Of a stretch of 64,000 nucleotides of DNA, positions 1 to 12,111 are shown piece after piece (position 1 is the stretch's first letter; each line of letters starts with the position of its first letter). Source of the stretch: Neofusicoccum parvum (taxonomy: Eukaryota > Ascomycota > Dothideomycetes > Botryosphaeriales > Botryosphaeriaceae); contig CP087215.1 in NCBI GenBank assembly GCA_020912385.1, positions 1,116,001 to 1,180,000 of the forward strand. Direction: 5' to 3'. Under the pieces are notes generated by a model. It was not told where the DNA came from, made no database searches, and saw only the letters and a program-made list of their open reading frames with translations. A program made the position numbers and the translations under genes.

Positions 1-415
1 GATGAATTTGGGGCAAGCGCATGATAGATCGCGTTAGCAACTCCACGGCCTATCCGCGGATTCTCCGTAGATTCTCCGCGGACTCTCCGCGTCACTTCAG
101 TCAACTTGTACGTGATTAGCTGCTCGCACAATAACTTTTGAGCGAGACATCGTAAGTACCATACATTTTCTTTTCATAATGAGTAAGAACTAAGCAAATG
201 GTTTCTTTCGAGATGGATGCTTACAATCACCGGAACTGAGGAATTGTACGCACAATTTCGCGCCACTTCAAAAATTAAACGTTCGGCAATATATAAGTCA
301 ACTTTATGAAAAGATTGCATGGACTACAGAGTACTCAATCTATCTATTCTTGACCGAGGCCCCGTGCTTGGCGCCAATATTCGGCTGGTTCTACGGCAAG
401 ATCAACCGAACCAGC
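1..415. other. Gene-free flank with 11-bp repeat array
   Basis: No coding region is supported here. Four head-to-tail 11-bp units start at 53, 64, 75 and 86; the first and third contain the perfect palindrome TCCGCGGA. The rest is AT-rich and lies downstream of the ferric reductase-like gene. Confidence 0.6.
53..96. repeat. 11-bp tandem array, TCCGCGGA core (array 1)
   Basis: Units begin at 53 (TCCGCGGA), 64 (TCCGTAGA), 75 (TCCGCGGA) and 86 (TCCGCGTC), exactly 11 bp apart and joined by the spacer TTC or CTC. The core holds the everted CGG half-sites CCG-CGG, the kind of palindrome bound by Zn2Cys6 proteins; yeast Pdr1/Pdr3 elements have this octamer. Related arrays lie near 2932, 5367, 10578 and 14735. 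Confidence 0.75.
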
Positions 416-2333
416 CTACCAAGAGAAGGACTCCTCGAAGAAGTCAACATTCCATGTAGAGTGATGGCCACGGATAACCCTCCGAACGTCATCACCAAGA
501 CTTCCGGTACCACATACAGAAACAGCACAGGCGCCGTTGCGTTGAGCTACTTCCGTGTTGATAAGATCCTCGATGTTTGGTTTACCAGGGATCACCAACG
601 TTCCAGGCGGCGAGCAGATTTCCGCAGCCTGTGCACGTGTTGCAAAGATCTGAATGTTGACCAAACTGCTGCCCTCCTGTGTTGAGATGACCTCAGTCAA
701 CCAGGGCTTGATCCACTCAACGTGCTCAGGGGACTGGACGATCCAAATGAGGGTAATACTGCGGATGGCTGATGTGTGCTGCTCATGAGCATCGATAAGG
801 GCGCGCAGCTGGGGCACATGGTGGGCAATGCCTACACCAGCCGCAATGAGCATGACAGAGTCGTAAGAAGACAGGTCCTCGGAGCCTTGAGACATATTAG
901 CTGGGATTGCGTTGCTCTTGTGGGCGATGCATACCGTAAGGTCCCTCTACCAGAGCAGACGTGACGAACTTTCCATCAGGTGCGCTGTGAGCCTTCTGAT
1001 AAAGAGTTTCGGTGAAGCCACTTCGGCAACGGACAAGCAGACTCATAGAGACCTTTCCTAAGCCAGACCTGTCCAAACGTTCCAGGCAGATTTCCTTCTC
1101 CGACTGATCACTCCCCTCACTCCACGCAAGGGAAAATGGATGCGAGGTGTAGAAGCCGACACGGGGCATGTAGAGATAGATGTGCTGTCCGGCCTTGAAT
1201 CTCCAGGGACGCGCGATCTTGAGGCGAATGCGAAGGCACTTGCCTGGGAGAACCTCCACTTCTGCCTCAGAGCCACCGAAATTACGCAGGGCAAGCCAGA
1301 GAAGGCGAAACAGACGTTCAGTTCCCCACATTCCCAGAGCGATTTGCACAAGGAAAAGCTGGTACAGATCCTTGGTCTGGCAGTGGACCCAGATGCCGGC
1401 CAGACCGACGGCGGTCAGGAAGACGTGGAAGTGGAGGAAAATCTCGTAGAAGGCGTGCCGAATGGGACTCCAGGCTTGGATGAAGATGAGAATGAAGCTA
1501 GCGAGCCCCTTTTACGAATCAGTTTTGGATACATGAAAGCGAGCGAGATGGATTTACTCACAACCGTGCCCCACGTGTAAAAAGAGTCGTTGGAAATAGA
1601 ATCGGCAACGTGACTCCAGCCATCTAAGCCAAGTTAGTCCTGGGAGTAGATAGACTCAGGGAGGAAACATACAGTCCTGAACCTCGTGAATCAAGTAAAA
1701 GACGGTGTGTGCCACGGCGTGTAGCACAGCTATCCGGCCTACCCAGCGGTGGACCAAGTTGAAGGTGTCGAACGAAATGCCAGTCAGATATATAAGAGGG
1801 TTGTTGCGGCCGGCAAGAACAAATAGAGGAAGCATGTTGAGAACGCAGAGAACCCCAGTGCGGTCGCGCAAGTACTCGAGTGCCTTTTCACCGTTGAAGT
1901 CGACGAAGAGAAAGGAAAGAACGACGTTCCCAGCTCCGTATCCAGTGAGGAGCATGGTCTGCAGCCGACTTGGTAGGTATCCCATATTAAGACCAAACAG
2001 GTTGTATTCGCGGTGGTGACGGGTTCGAAAAAGAGGGGCGTCGAATAAGTGGCGTTTGAGCCACCCGTGTACGGGGTTTGCCTTTGATTGGGATGAGACC
2101 TGCTGAGAGGTATTTTTCAAGCGACTAACGCGTCGACGGTAGCGAGCAAAGGTGGTCCCCATACGATAAACAGCGAAAGAGAAGGCAATAGCACCCCATG
2201 AGGCGACGAGCCCGATAGCAGCACTGAAATTGTCATCAGTGGCCTCGACATCTTCTGGCGTCTCTTCTTCGTCAGAAGCGAAGACACTGCATGCTGTCAT
2301 AGCAAGAGCTATCAGAAGTTTGATAGGAGACAT
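416..2333 (-). CDS. Ferric reductase-like transmembrane flavocytochrome
   Basis: Likely an FRE-family metalloreductase that passes electrons from NADPH through FAD and two hemes across the membrane to ferric or cupric ions. Four exons: 2333-1673, 1623-1562, 1508-935 and 885-416 (introns 49, 53 and 49 nt), giving 588 residues. It starts with a signal peptide (MSPIKLLIALAMTACSVFAS). The ferric-reductase-like membrane domain has paired histidines in HRWVGRIAVLHAVAH and in HAFYEIFLHFHV. The FAD motif HPFSLAW follows, then an NAD(P)-binding segment (AAGVGIAHHVP) and a C-terminal CGTGSLGDDVR. The length is a little short for the family (about 600-750) but all parts are present. The first ATG was chosen because of the signal peptide. 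Substrate metal and location (plasma membrane or vacuole) are not readable. It is divergent from the regulator at 3833, separated by 1.5 kb. Confidence 0.85.
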
Positions 2334-3832
2334 GTTGTGGCTGATTCCAACAACAATATTCCGGATTTATCTCTTTTCTTCTTTGCTTTGAGCAGCGAGG
2401 GGACGCGGTGAGGGCTGGGGGTACCGAGAAGGCTTCTCAAAGTCGGCAGGCTTCGGAATTGCGCTGTTGGAAGATTGATTTGTGATCAGAGGCATCAACA
2501 AAGAGAAAACAATATACAAAAGGAAAGGAGAAAGAGAGAAGTCATGTTCAACGATGGAATAAGTATTCAAGAGCAGTAGCATTGCTGATAGAAACAGCCA
2601 AGATACACCAAGCAACTAAATGTAGATATACGAGAGATTACGAAGGTAGCCATGGCAAAGCACACCGATAGACAGAATCCAGCCCTTGGCGTGGTATGAG
2701 AGGAAAGGCGTGAAGCAACAATTAGGGCAAGGATTTTACATCAGCACCCTAGGCCTCCCAAGGGCGCATGTCTTTGCTCCGAGTCAGCAGTTTGAGAGCT
2801 GACTCTTGTATCAGCCCAGACCGTCATCAAAGCCTGTCTATGGTAGCAGATTGTACGTGCTAGGCAATTGTGTTTGCTATGTTGATTAGCGTTAGTCTTG
2901 GCAGAAGAGATACGTGGATCCTCGGGCGCAGTCCGCGGACCCTCCGCGGATTCACCACCAAGTACTAAAGAGAACCGTACTTACGAAGGTGGCACAGCCT
3001 TGCCAAGTAAAACACTTCTTCTCTGGCTAATGGTTTAGGAGGTATAAGTGCTCGATGCCAAGAGCATCACCGCGCTGTAAGAGTTCCACTTCGGCCTGTC
3101 ATACATTGACTTCGAGCCGACTGAGTGTCGGATCGTTGACTGCGCCCCCGCCGCCAACGATTCCGCGGCTGTGAACGACACTTCTGCTATCCCGGCCTTC
3201 CCGGCTCCAGCCACCTTTCGAGAACTAAGCTGCGCCCCGGCGCTCTAAGGACTCGTGCTGTGCGCTTCCACCGGAGTGCGGAATATGGGCGACGATGCTG
3301 GTGCAACGGTTCTGCAGTTTCACCTAGCCATGCTGTCCGATGCTGCGCCTTCCAGCATGCCCGAGTGTGTGCTCAGGGGATTTTAGAAGGTGCGATTGGA
3401 GGCTGGTCGATGCAGTATAATATCCCTTGAGCTGCTGTAGAGGGACTTCAGCTTTTGGAACATAGCAGGGCAGAATGGGGCGACTTTGGCGGGTAAGAGG
3501 GAATTCATGTAGTATCCAGGTCAGAGCCCTTGGTGGACGTAGTAAAGGTAAGCCTGCTGACAAAGGCTGAATATGTCTCCGCTGGCACGACGGAGGTGTT
3601 AGCCTCAAAAACCTTGTCGCGTAGCTTCGTCTACGGTATCGATGAGCATGGCACGTGGCGATTTTTCATCGAGAGCGTATTCGTCTTGAGGGCGGATTAC
3701 GAATACGCGCCCTCGCCATACTTTATTGCGCAATCCACGCACCAACGACGCCCCCTATGTCCACCAATGCACTCACCCACCAAGTGAGACCACTGAGAAC
3801 CACCTCAATCGCCCATCACATACTTAGCGACC
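2334..3832. other. Divergent intergenic region
   Basis: No supported gene. It separates the reductase (reading left) from the UPC2-like regulator (reading right), so it should hold both promoters. A pair of perfect TCCGCGGA palindromes 11 bp apart lies at 2932 and 2943. An 82-codon open frame at 2367-2615 (minus) is hydrophobic at its start but has no further support. Confidence 0.6.
2932..2953. repeat. 11-bp tandem pair, TCCGCGGA core (array 2)
   Basis: Two perfect TCCGCGGA octamers at 2932-2939 and 2943-2950, one 11-bp period apart, with the same trailing TTC as array 1. They sit 0.6 kb upstream of the reductase ATG and 0.9 kb upstream of the UPC2-like regulator ATG, a position where a regulatory role is possible. 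Confidence 0.7.
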
Positions 3833-5184
3833 ATGCCGCCATCTCAGACCACCACCAGAAGAGGGCGGTTTCCTTCTCGAAAATCACACCGAAAATCGCG
3901 AACGGGATGCACGAATTGCAGAAGACGTCACGTGAAGGTAATGGTGATTGCGATTCCCGTTGACATTGAATACGAACTTACACAAGGTGCTTATTCTAAG
4001 CTGCAAGATTGAGCTTGCGGACTTTACGAGAACCAAGCTGACTCGAATTTCAGTGTGACGAGGGAAAGCCCGCCTGCATGAACTGCGTTCAACGCTCGAT
4101 TCACTGCATGTACAACCAGGCAGCGCTTCCACAGGTGGCAGATTCAACCTCGTCATCCCCACTCAACACACTCAGTCCCATGGAAATGTTAGATCTTGAG
4201 CTTCTCCACCACTGGTCTTCACATACCTGCTACACTCTCTCTCAAGAACCGTCCAGCCAAACTTGCTGGAGGGTTACCATTCCTCGAATTGGTTTCAGCT
4301 TTGATTTTGTTCTCCACGGTCTTTTTGCAATTTCGGCCCTCCATCTTGCTCGCTGTACCCCAGATCGCCGACAATTCTACACCGAGAAATCACGGTGGTA
4401 TTGGGAATCCGGGTTAGGAGGTGCGTCGGAGGCGCTGGCTAACCCTGGACCTGGCAGCAGCGACGCGCTCTACGCTTTCGCCGTCGCATCTTGCTTCTAC
4501 GCATTAGCAAAGGGCCCGAAGCCAGGAGACCTTCTTGTCTGTACCAACGAGGGTGTTGCGGACTGGCTTATCCTCTTTCGCGGCGTTCGCTCTCTGGTGG
4601 AGCTGTCAGATATGAGAGTCTTGGAGGGTCCTCTCGCTCCCTTGTCTACCTGCGCCCTGCTGCAGGTACACAGATTTTCAAACGATCACAGTCCTCAGGG
4701 AGAATGCATGCTGGTGGAGGAGCTGAAGCTATTCGTTGACGAGATTTGTGCAGATGACCCAAATTTCCCCACGTACAGCGCAGCTGTGGAGGGTCTCTCG
4801 CATTGCTTCAATGTCGTGCATTTGGAGGAAAAGTCCGGGCGTGGCGTACAGGCCGCGAATGTGCAGGCTTTCATTTGGCTCTATCGGATTTCCGACGACT
4901 TTGTGCTCTGTCTTCAACAGAGGCTGCCGATGGCATTGGTGATCTACGCCCATTTTGTCGTACTTGCTAAGAGAATGGACTGGACTTGGATCATGGAAGG
5001 CTGGATAGACCATCTGGTTTCTGAAATATACGACTCTTTGAGCCAGGAGTGGAGAGTGTGGCTGCAGCGGCCTTTGGATCAAATCGGCGGGTTTCTGTCT
5101 TGGGATCAACAGGAAGGAGAATTGGTTACCCCAAGCAACGATACCAGGCCTTTGTCATACATATTTACCATAGACATCGTGTAA
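3833..5184 (+). CDS. Zn2Cys6 regulator, UPC2-like
   Basis: Two exons, 3833-3937 and 4054-5184 (intron 116 nt), encode 411 residues. The intron splits the zinc cluster: exon 1 ends after CTNCRRRHVK and exon 2 starts with CDEGKPACMNC. Joined, they give CX2CX6CX6CX2CX6C, preceded by a basic stretch. The middle part (LELLHHWSSHTCYTLS, then a W...P.IGFSF segment and LFAISALHLA) follows the pattern of sterol-uptake-control-like C6 proteins, a group with a short DNA-binding head and a C-terminal ligand-type domain. No long coiled coil is visible. It lies between the reductase and the CYP505 gene and converges with the latter. A role in controlling these neighbours is inference. The ATG chosen is the only one that brings in the first two cysteines. 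Confidence 0.85.
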
Positions 5185-5636
5185 CATAGCCCTTTCTTAG
5201 TGTTCGCCAGTACAGCTACTCTGCTGAAATGACGGCAGGCCCGCATCCTAGGTGAAGTGCACTGCATCTACAAAACCACATATGACCACCAATTCGTTCC
5301 GTGCACGAGTTTATGGGCTGGAGGATCCCCAAACTAAGTTTAGCGTATGACATCATGTCCGGAAAGTCCGAGGAGGATTCCCGGACTATTTGAGGATAGT
5401 CCGCGGAGAGTCAAGGGGCTTTCCGTGGCGTGTTTCGGACAGGAGTCTGGACTGCTGGCGAAAAAAAGTGAAAGGCAAGACTAAAAAGCTCTTACCGGAC
5501 ACCAAAAATTCAAAATTTTAATCTTCATCCTTTGTGTCGAGTTCAACAAAAAGCAGCTCACGAAATATGTCAATTTGTCTACTACCAAACCAGTCTATGA
5601 AGCAAAAACAATAACAAGAAGAAAAAAAGAGCGATT
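5185..5636. other. Intergenic region between convergent genes
   Basis: It lies between the 3' ends of the UPC2-like regulator and the CYP505 gene, so no promoter is expected. The centre is a decayed 11-bp repeat array; the right part is AT-rich with A-runs. Confidence 0.6.
5367..5443. repeat. Decayed 11-bp array (array 3)
   Basis: Units can be laid out every 11 bp at 5367 (TCCGAGGA), 5378 (TTCCCGGA), 5389 (TTTGAGGA), 5400 (TCCGCGGA), 5411, 5422 (TCCGTGGC) and 5433. Only the 5400 unit is perfect; most keep GGA or GG at the end of the octamer. Its place between two 3' ends argues against a purely promoter role for this repeat family. Confidence 0.6.
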
Positions 5637-8600
5637 TCAAGCAAAGACCTCAGCTACAAAGCGCTCAGTCTCAAACGGCCTGAACCACTGCTGAAGATCA
5701 TCCTCTGACATTGGCTTAGGACCCTCAGCCACTTCGAAAGCAATCTTGGCAACGATACGCTTTATCTCAGAAGACATTTTGGGGCTTCCACAGACGTAGA
5801 ACTTCGCGCCAGCCGCCCAAAGCTTTTTCAAATCGCTGCGGCAAGACGAGAGGGCGTCTTGAACATACCCGTGCCTTTCGTACGGCGTTTTGAACCCTGC
5901 AGACTTTCGGCTGTACGCGCGATGGACCCGGACAGCGCCCTCTGCCTCGAACTCGTCCAGCTCCTTGCGGTAGAGGTCGTCCGCCTCGGGGTCGTGGCAC
6001 CCGAAGAAGAGCGTGGCTGGAGCGAGGGAGGCACCGGATCGGATCTCCCCCGCCCGCTGCTGAACGAACCCCATGAACGGCGCTATGCCCGAGCCCGCCG
6101 CCACCATGACGATCGGCGTCTTGGACATGTCGGCTGGCAGGTGGAAGGCATCTTTCGTGACGCGAGGCGAGACGTAGACTCTGTCCCCAATCGACAGGTC
6201 TGCGAGGTAGTTGGACGCCACGCCCGAGTACTGCCCAGAGCCAGACAAAGCCGGCTGGCTGATGACTGAGATGGTCAACGAAGCGTGCGATGGTTTCCAC
6301 GAGGGCGCCGATGAAATCGAATACGTTCGGAGGCGCAACGGAGGAAGCATGTTCAGGAATGCTCCAAACGGCAGCGCGATGGCCAAGTATTTTTCGAGAA
6401 GGTCGAGAACAGACACGCGTTTATCACGAATGTCTTCTTTGAACCGAGTGGTAGCGAGCTCCTCCAGCGCTGCCTTGGTTTTTTCATGCGTCGTAGCAGC
6501 AGCGAGGACGCGAATGTCCTGTTTGGTGTTAGCGAGAGTCTGCCCAATGAACGCAAAAGAGGTCTCACCCTGGGACTTGCTGGCTGACCAAGTTCAAAAT
6601 AAGAGCTCAGCAGCTCGAATGCAGCCATGGAGGCTTCAGTAGGCAGGTTGGTCGTGTTGCTCCCTGTGATACTCACCACCGAATCTGAACACAGGCGGAA
6701 TCGTGACAGTGCTCGCTGTACATTCCGTTTGGGGTTGACCGGTAGGACGTGAAGGTGATCGCCTGCACGGTAACTAGCCCCAACCGGAAGCTGAATCTCC
6801 AAATGCTTCTTCATGCCAAAGGTTCCAGGAGCGCTGATGGTCTTCGTGTCGGTCACGATGGCCTCCGCCAAGTTGGCATAGATCTTGGATCGTCGAGGCT
6901 CCGATACTTCGATTTGAAGGAGGGAGTGAATCATATCACTGTCGGTTGAGGAGACTTGACCAGGTTGGACAAGTGCTGGCCACAAAGCAGTGTCTTCCCA
7001 TTCCTCAAGGTCCGAGAACATATCGCTCACGGCTGAGTCAGCAAAGCCGATCTGCGTGAGCCTTTTCGCGCCCACTGCGTCGAGGCGTTCATCGATGAGC
7101 TTAGGGATGCGGTAGAGTGTTGTTGTCCAGTCCCGATGGCCGCAGCCAAATACCGCATACAAAACGTCTTTGAGCTGGGCTTCCTTCAGGGATTCGAGCC
7201 AAGACACAAATTTCCCTGCGTTCTCCGCCGGCTGTCCATCATACGAAGCAGTGATGATGATGACGGGCTGGTCCTTAGGCAAGTTCTCCGTCGCTGCGTC
7301 GAGCGCTGCCACGGTCTTGGCCGAGAAGCCTTTCGCCGCGGCATCGCCAGCGAGTCGGCGAGCCAACGCCTCGCAGCTGCCGCTGTTAGAGCCATACAAG
7401 ATGGTCATTGGCTTTTTGGGCGTGTCGTCATTAGCCTGGTTGCTGGTGGCCTTTCCATTCGCGTGGTTGTTTGTAGCGGCCGAACCAGATCCACTCAACG
7501 CTGAAAGCAGCTCCGTCGGGCTGTGGTGCCGCCTAAGCGACGCGAAGATCTCAAACCCGTCTGGCTTGATAGTCAAAGTCTCCTTGACTTGCAGCTCGTA
7601 CGATGGATCAGCCATCTCAAATTCGAAATTCTGCAAAAGAAGCACCATCACCTGCCTTTAGTCAGCAACTACACCTGCAGTTCGAAGAGCAACGCTGTTT
7701 CAGGGGAAAATAGCTGGTACTCACAAGCAAAGCTTCCTGCCAGGCAAAAGCCCTTCCAATGCAGGCTCGCATGCCATTCCCAAACGGTTTCCAAGAGTTG
7801 CTCGGCAGTTGCTTGAAATTTTCATCCAACATTCTCTCGGGCTTGAATTCGTCTGCATCGTCGCCGAACACTGCCTTATCGCGGTGGGCATTGTGAAGGA
7901 CGCAAAAGATGGAATCGCCTTCCTTGACCAAGTACTTCCCTCCAATGACCTCATCCTTGAACGGGGTAACACTGAAAATTGGGGCCGTTGGCTGGAGTCG
8001 GAGCGTCTCTCGAAGGATGGCGTTAATGAAGGGAAGCTTGGCGAGATGCTCGACTTCCACAGCATCCGTTCCCACGACATTGTCGACCTCTTCTCGCGCC
8101 TTTTTCAGGGACAGCCTCCCCGGCTGCTTTAGCAAGTAGTAAAATGCGAACGAGAGCATACCAGAAGTCGTCTCGTGTCCTGCGATCAGGAAGGTAATCA
8201 TGTTGTTGATGATGCTGTCGTCGGTCATCCCCTCCCCAGTCTTCGGGTCTCTACCATTGAGAAGCGCGTTCAGCAAATCCGGCGTGTCGACTGGCCGTTC
8301 TCGCCGACGCCTCATGATTTCCTGGCTGGTAGTGCGCATGATTTCAGTATCGTGCAGAAGGTCCTTTTGCGCCTGCCATCGAAGAGCGTTCACTACATCG
8401 GGTCGCTGTGATTGGACGCCACATTCGGCGAGCGCGTTTCCCATGCTCTGCACAAAAGGATGCAGTCCACCATCTCGGTAGAAACTGTTGAAGCGGTAGT
8501 CCATGGCGCAGAGGGCAATGGTGTCGAGTGTGAGACGAGTGAAATCGTCCGTCACTGGGATGGAAACGCTGTCTCCGTAGCGAGCCCTGCGAAAGTTAGC

Positions 8601-9100
8601 GCTAAGTTTTTCATCACCCTGTTTAGCTCAAGTACCATTTTAGACAAAGCTGCTGGGCAACGTCCTTCATTTCAGGGAACATCTCTCTGATCTTCATCGG
8701 TCCGAATACGGGCATGAGGATTCTGTGGGCAACGCCCCAATTGTGCTCCCCATGATGTGCCGTGAAGAGTCCGTCGGCCATGAACTGACGCATCTTGCCA
8801 ATAGACACAGACACGATTTTCTTGAATCGTGTTTCGTCACAAACTTCGTCGACCAGCTCCCGAGTGTTGACGAAGACGACTTTGTCGTTGCCAAGGGACA
8901 GTTTGTAGACCGGGTCTGGACAAGAACACTCAGTGTTAGCATACAGGCTGAGTTGATAGATACTAAAACCCACCATATTCACGACCCAGCTTGATGAACG
9001 ATTGCAGGGTGGCGTTGGGATCCACATTCAGGGCATTTCCGAGGAAAGGCAATCCAACTGGCCCTGGTATGTCTTGAAGAGATTCGTCGATGGATCCCAT
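5637..9100 (-). CDS. CYP505 self-sufficient cytochrome P450 / P450 reductase
   Basis: A P450foxy/BM3-type fusion; characterised members hydroxylate fatty acids near the omega end using NADPH. Five exons: 9100-8974, 8915-8636, 8586-7725, 7651-6569 and 6518-5637, with introns of 58, 49, 73 and 50 nt, encode 1077 residues, close to known members (about 1050-1090). Visible parts: N-terminus [20 protein letters not shown] with no membrane anchor; I-helix AGHETTSG; K-helix ETLR; heme loop [11 protein letters not shown] with ligand Cys411; flavodoxin FMN motif TILYGSNSG near 506; FAD motif RTYSISS near 848; NADPH site [12 protein letters not shown]-terminal YVCGSPKM. All key residues are present, so it should be active. 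A TATA box lies about 90 bp upstream of the ATG. Some family members act in secondary-metabolite clusters (for example Fum6), so a role beyond fatty acids is possible. Confidence 0.93.
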
Positions 9101-9192
9101 GATTTCTGTTCACTGAAAATCCTTGTCGGAGTGGAGATATGATGAGCGCAGATTCGAATGTTGTACTGCTCCAGGAAAGTAGTATCCTAGGC

Positions 9193-9198
9193 TTTATA
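9193..9198 (-). promoter_or_regulatory. TATA box of CYP505 gene
   Basis: TATAAA on the minus strand, about 95 bp upstream of the chosen ATG at 9100, consistent with a core promoter and a short leader. Confidence 0.5.
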
Positions 9199-10577
9199 AG
9201 AAATCGAATTCTCCATCGTGTACCCGTCTGCGTACAGCGGTCCGTCTCCCTACAGCGGGGGTGATATCAATTGCACCGATCAATGGACGTCGAATTGTGG
9301 AGCAAAGTCGGGCTGGATTTGTTTCACTATAGGCTGTGCTCGCAGTATCTGTACGCGGAACTAAATCTTTCCGTGTAGATCAAAGCGCACGCGGGCTTTT
9401 CGGGGTTTATGCTTCCGGTTCCACTTCCTCAAAGGTACACGGTCCAGCTTGTATCGAATGAACGAGACAGATTAGTTATATGTCGACAGCATACTCCAAG
9501 TTGTCCCGAGAATAGTTTGGCCGCATCAAATGGCTACTGAACTAATTCAGACAGCAGATATTGAACATTTCCTTTGCCTACCATGTTACTGATTTGCGTG
9601 GTGTTCTTGAGCCTGTTGGCCGGTTTGTAGGTAGTTTGCCACGTATACCCATCAATTCATGTGAGGATCGACGACGAGCTACATATGTTTAATCCCATAC
9701 TGCATTACTACTTTGTATAGCGCAACGTTGTCCCTTTAAGCGTCTTTTATTTTATACTTTCTACGCATTACTAACAATAGAAAAGTCTACAAGACTAGAA
9801 AACAGTCTCTTTCTAGAAACAACGCTTTGCCTTTTGAAAAGAAACACATGCCTTCCACTCGGTCTTTTCGGGTGTATGGTCCGCCCTTACCAAGTCCAGT
9901 TAGACATTTGAAAGTTCTCGGGAACAAATTACCAACCAATAGAGATATATATGGGTCGTCACTACTGTATTGTACCGGATTCAGCCATACGGCGTAACTT
10001 GTTGCCCCGAGGCGAGTTTTCACATGTGAACATAAACCATACATTTACTTATTATGGATTAAGTGATCGCATATTCTCCTTGCCTTTATGGGTACTTGTA
10101 AAGCGTCAGATCAACGGACGATACCGCTGCTCGCTGAGGGGGTCCTATAAACAGCGGACCAACTCTTTTCGATTTTAGTCAGAAATGCACGTGACATCAG
10201 CCGCCGTCAATGATGTTCCAAGGACCTCAATGTCTTTTCCCTCTCTATTCTAAAGCATGTCCAGCGTCGTATGAAGGGTCGTTATTGGATGTTTGAGCAC
10301 TTTGAGTGTTTAGCACAGGCTTGTATCTGCACGATAATGGAAGGAAACTCATTCATAACGCCAGCTCCTAATGTGAATGACGTGCGATTGCGTTGGACAC
10401 CTTGTCCGCAGTATTTGTACTCCGTCTGAAGTACATGAAGCGTGACCTCACCTGACGAGGTGTACACCGCACCTCGTCGTTTCACATTCTCGATCCTTGT
10501 TTCCGACCGTTTCCGGCCGTTGCCGTCGGGTTGTTGATAGCGGTATGGGCCTCATGAGCTTTGATTTTTCCAGAAGG

Positions 10578-10643
10578 CTCAAGGAGTCTCCACGGAAATT
10601 CCACGGATGTTCCACGGGGTATTCGAGGGCGATCCGAGCATTA
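10578..10643. repeat. 11-bp tandem array (array 4)
   Basis: Units start at 10578 (CTCAAGGA), 10589 (TCCACGGA), 10600 (TCCACGGA), 10611 (TCCACGGG), 10622 (TTCGAGGG) and 10633 (TCCGAGCA), all 11 bp apart. Here the core is TCCACGGA rather than TCCGCGGA. It ends about 230 bp upstream of the quinone oxidoreductase ATG. Confidence 0.65.
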
Positions 10644-10873
10644 CCGGCTTTTGGAGGAAGTTTCACGACTCACTTCAGTTTAGCGTCGTAGCGCCTAGCA
10701 GCGTTTAGTGCACATGTGGCTTAACAACCTCCGACAGCAAGGTTAGGCTAATTGAGATCGTGTGTAGCTTGTTGCGCCTAGGAAATGGCACTGTTCATAC
10801 ACGTATAGACGTTGGAACTCAAATATTACTACTCCCGCATGTCAGTCAACATTCCGTGGACCCCTCAAAAGCC

Positions 10874-12111
10874 ATGTTATCTCGCCTCGCAAAATCCTCC
10901 GGTCGCTTCACAGCAGCAGCTCCCGCGAGAACACTGCCAGCAATAAGACCCCTCACGCAACTCATTCCGACAACCACCATCCGCAATATGACCACCGATC
11001 TCCAGGCCATGCGGGGAGTGATCATCGAGAAGAACGGCGGCCCCGAGGTTCTCCAGTACAAGACGGACCTCCCCGTGCCGGAGCCCAAGGCGGGCGAAGT
11101 TCTCGTGAAGAACGAGTACATCGGCGTCAACTTCATCGATACGTAAGGGAGGCCTACCGACGTCCCCAAAAACATCCCCCCCACAGACACCAGCGGCTGA
11201 CACCGGGGCACAGCTACTTCCGCACCGGCCTCTACGCCTGCCCCGAGCTCCCGTACATCCTGGGCCGCGAAGCGTCCGGCCGCGTGGTGTCGGCCGGGCC
11301 GGGCGACGCGCACGGGCTGGCGGCGGGCGACCGCGTGGTCTGGCTGGGCAGCGGGTCGTACGCCGAGTACAGCGCGGTGGCGGCGTCGCACGCGATCAAG
11401 ACTCCCGCGGCGGTGAGCAGCGAGGCGGCGGCGGCGGCCATGTTCCAGGGGCTGACGGCGCTGACGCTGGTGCGCGAGGCGCACCGGGTGGAGGCGGGCG
11501 ACTGGGTGCTGGTGCACGCGGCGGCGGGCGGGGTCGGGCTGTGGCTGTGCCAGCTGCTGGGCGCGCTGGGCGCGCGCGTCGTGGCCACGGCGAGCACGCC
11601 CGAGAAGCTGGCGCTGGCCGGCCGGCACGGCGCCGAGGTGTTGGTGCGGTACACGGAGGAGGACGTCGTGGCGAAGGTTAAGGAGGTCACTGGCGGCGAG
11701 GGCGTGGCCGCCGTCTTCGACGGCGTGGGCAAGACCACCTTCGACGTCAGCATGGAGTGCGTTCGGCGGAAGGGCAGCCTGGTCTGCTTCGGCAACGCGA
11801 GCGGCCCCGTCCCGCCGGTGAATATCCTGTACGCTCTTCGGCCCCCTTTTCTGTCCTCTCTTGGCTGACGTGATCACCGTAGGCGCCTCATGGATAAGAA
11901 CGTCAAGCTGCTTCGCACTAATTTGGCTCGCTACATCACCACGCGTGACGAGTTCCAGCACTACGCTAACGAACTCCTAGAGCTCATGACCAAGTTCAAT
12001 CTCGATGCCCGGATCCACGAAATCTACCCTCTCGCCGAGATTTCCCGGGCCCATCAAGATATTGAGTCCAGGAAGACGAGTGGAAAGCTTCTCCTCAAGG
12101 TTGAGGAGTAA
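10874..12111 (+). CDS. NADPH:quinone oxidoreductase, zeta-crystallin type
   Basis: A zinc-free medium-chain dehydrogenase/reductase that reduces quinones or enals with NADPH (relatives include yeast Zta1). Three exons: 10874-11142, 11214-11828 and 11883-12111, giving 370 residues. The core begins MRGVIIEKNGGPEVLQYK and continues with GVNFIDTYFRTGLY, the nucleotide-binding loop HAAAGGVGLWLCQ and the C-terminal KTSGKLLLKVEE. About 38 residues precede the core; they are rich in Arg, Ser, Ala and Thr without acids, as in a mitochondrial presequence. A second in-frame ATG (IRNM) directly follows that segment, so both mitochondrial and cytosolic forms are possible. Exon 2 is very GC-rich with G/C-ending codons. 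The 3' end is tail-to-tail with the regulator on the other strand. Confidence 0.88.

Larger units (their letters stand above)
9101..10873. other. AT-rich intergenic region
   Basis: No gene is supported. It holds the CYP505 promoter at the left edge and array 4 near 10578 at the right. The middle (9340-10480) is AT-rich with only short, unlikely open frames and no recognisable transposon. Confidence 0.5.

Noticed and set aside
2367..2615. Small minus-strand frame upstream of the reductase
   Set aside because: Hydrophobic start but no promoter, splice or family support; probably leader sequence of the reductase gene.
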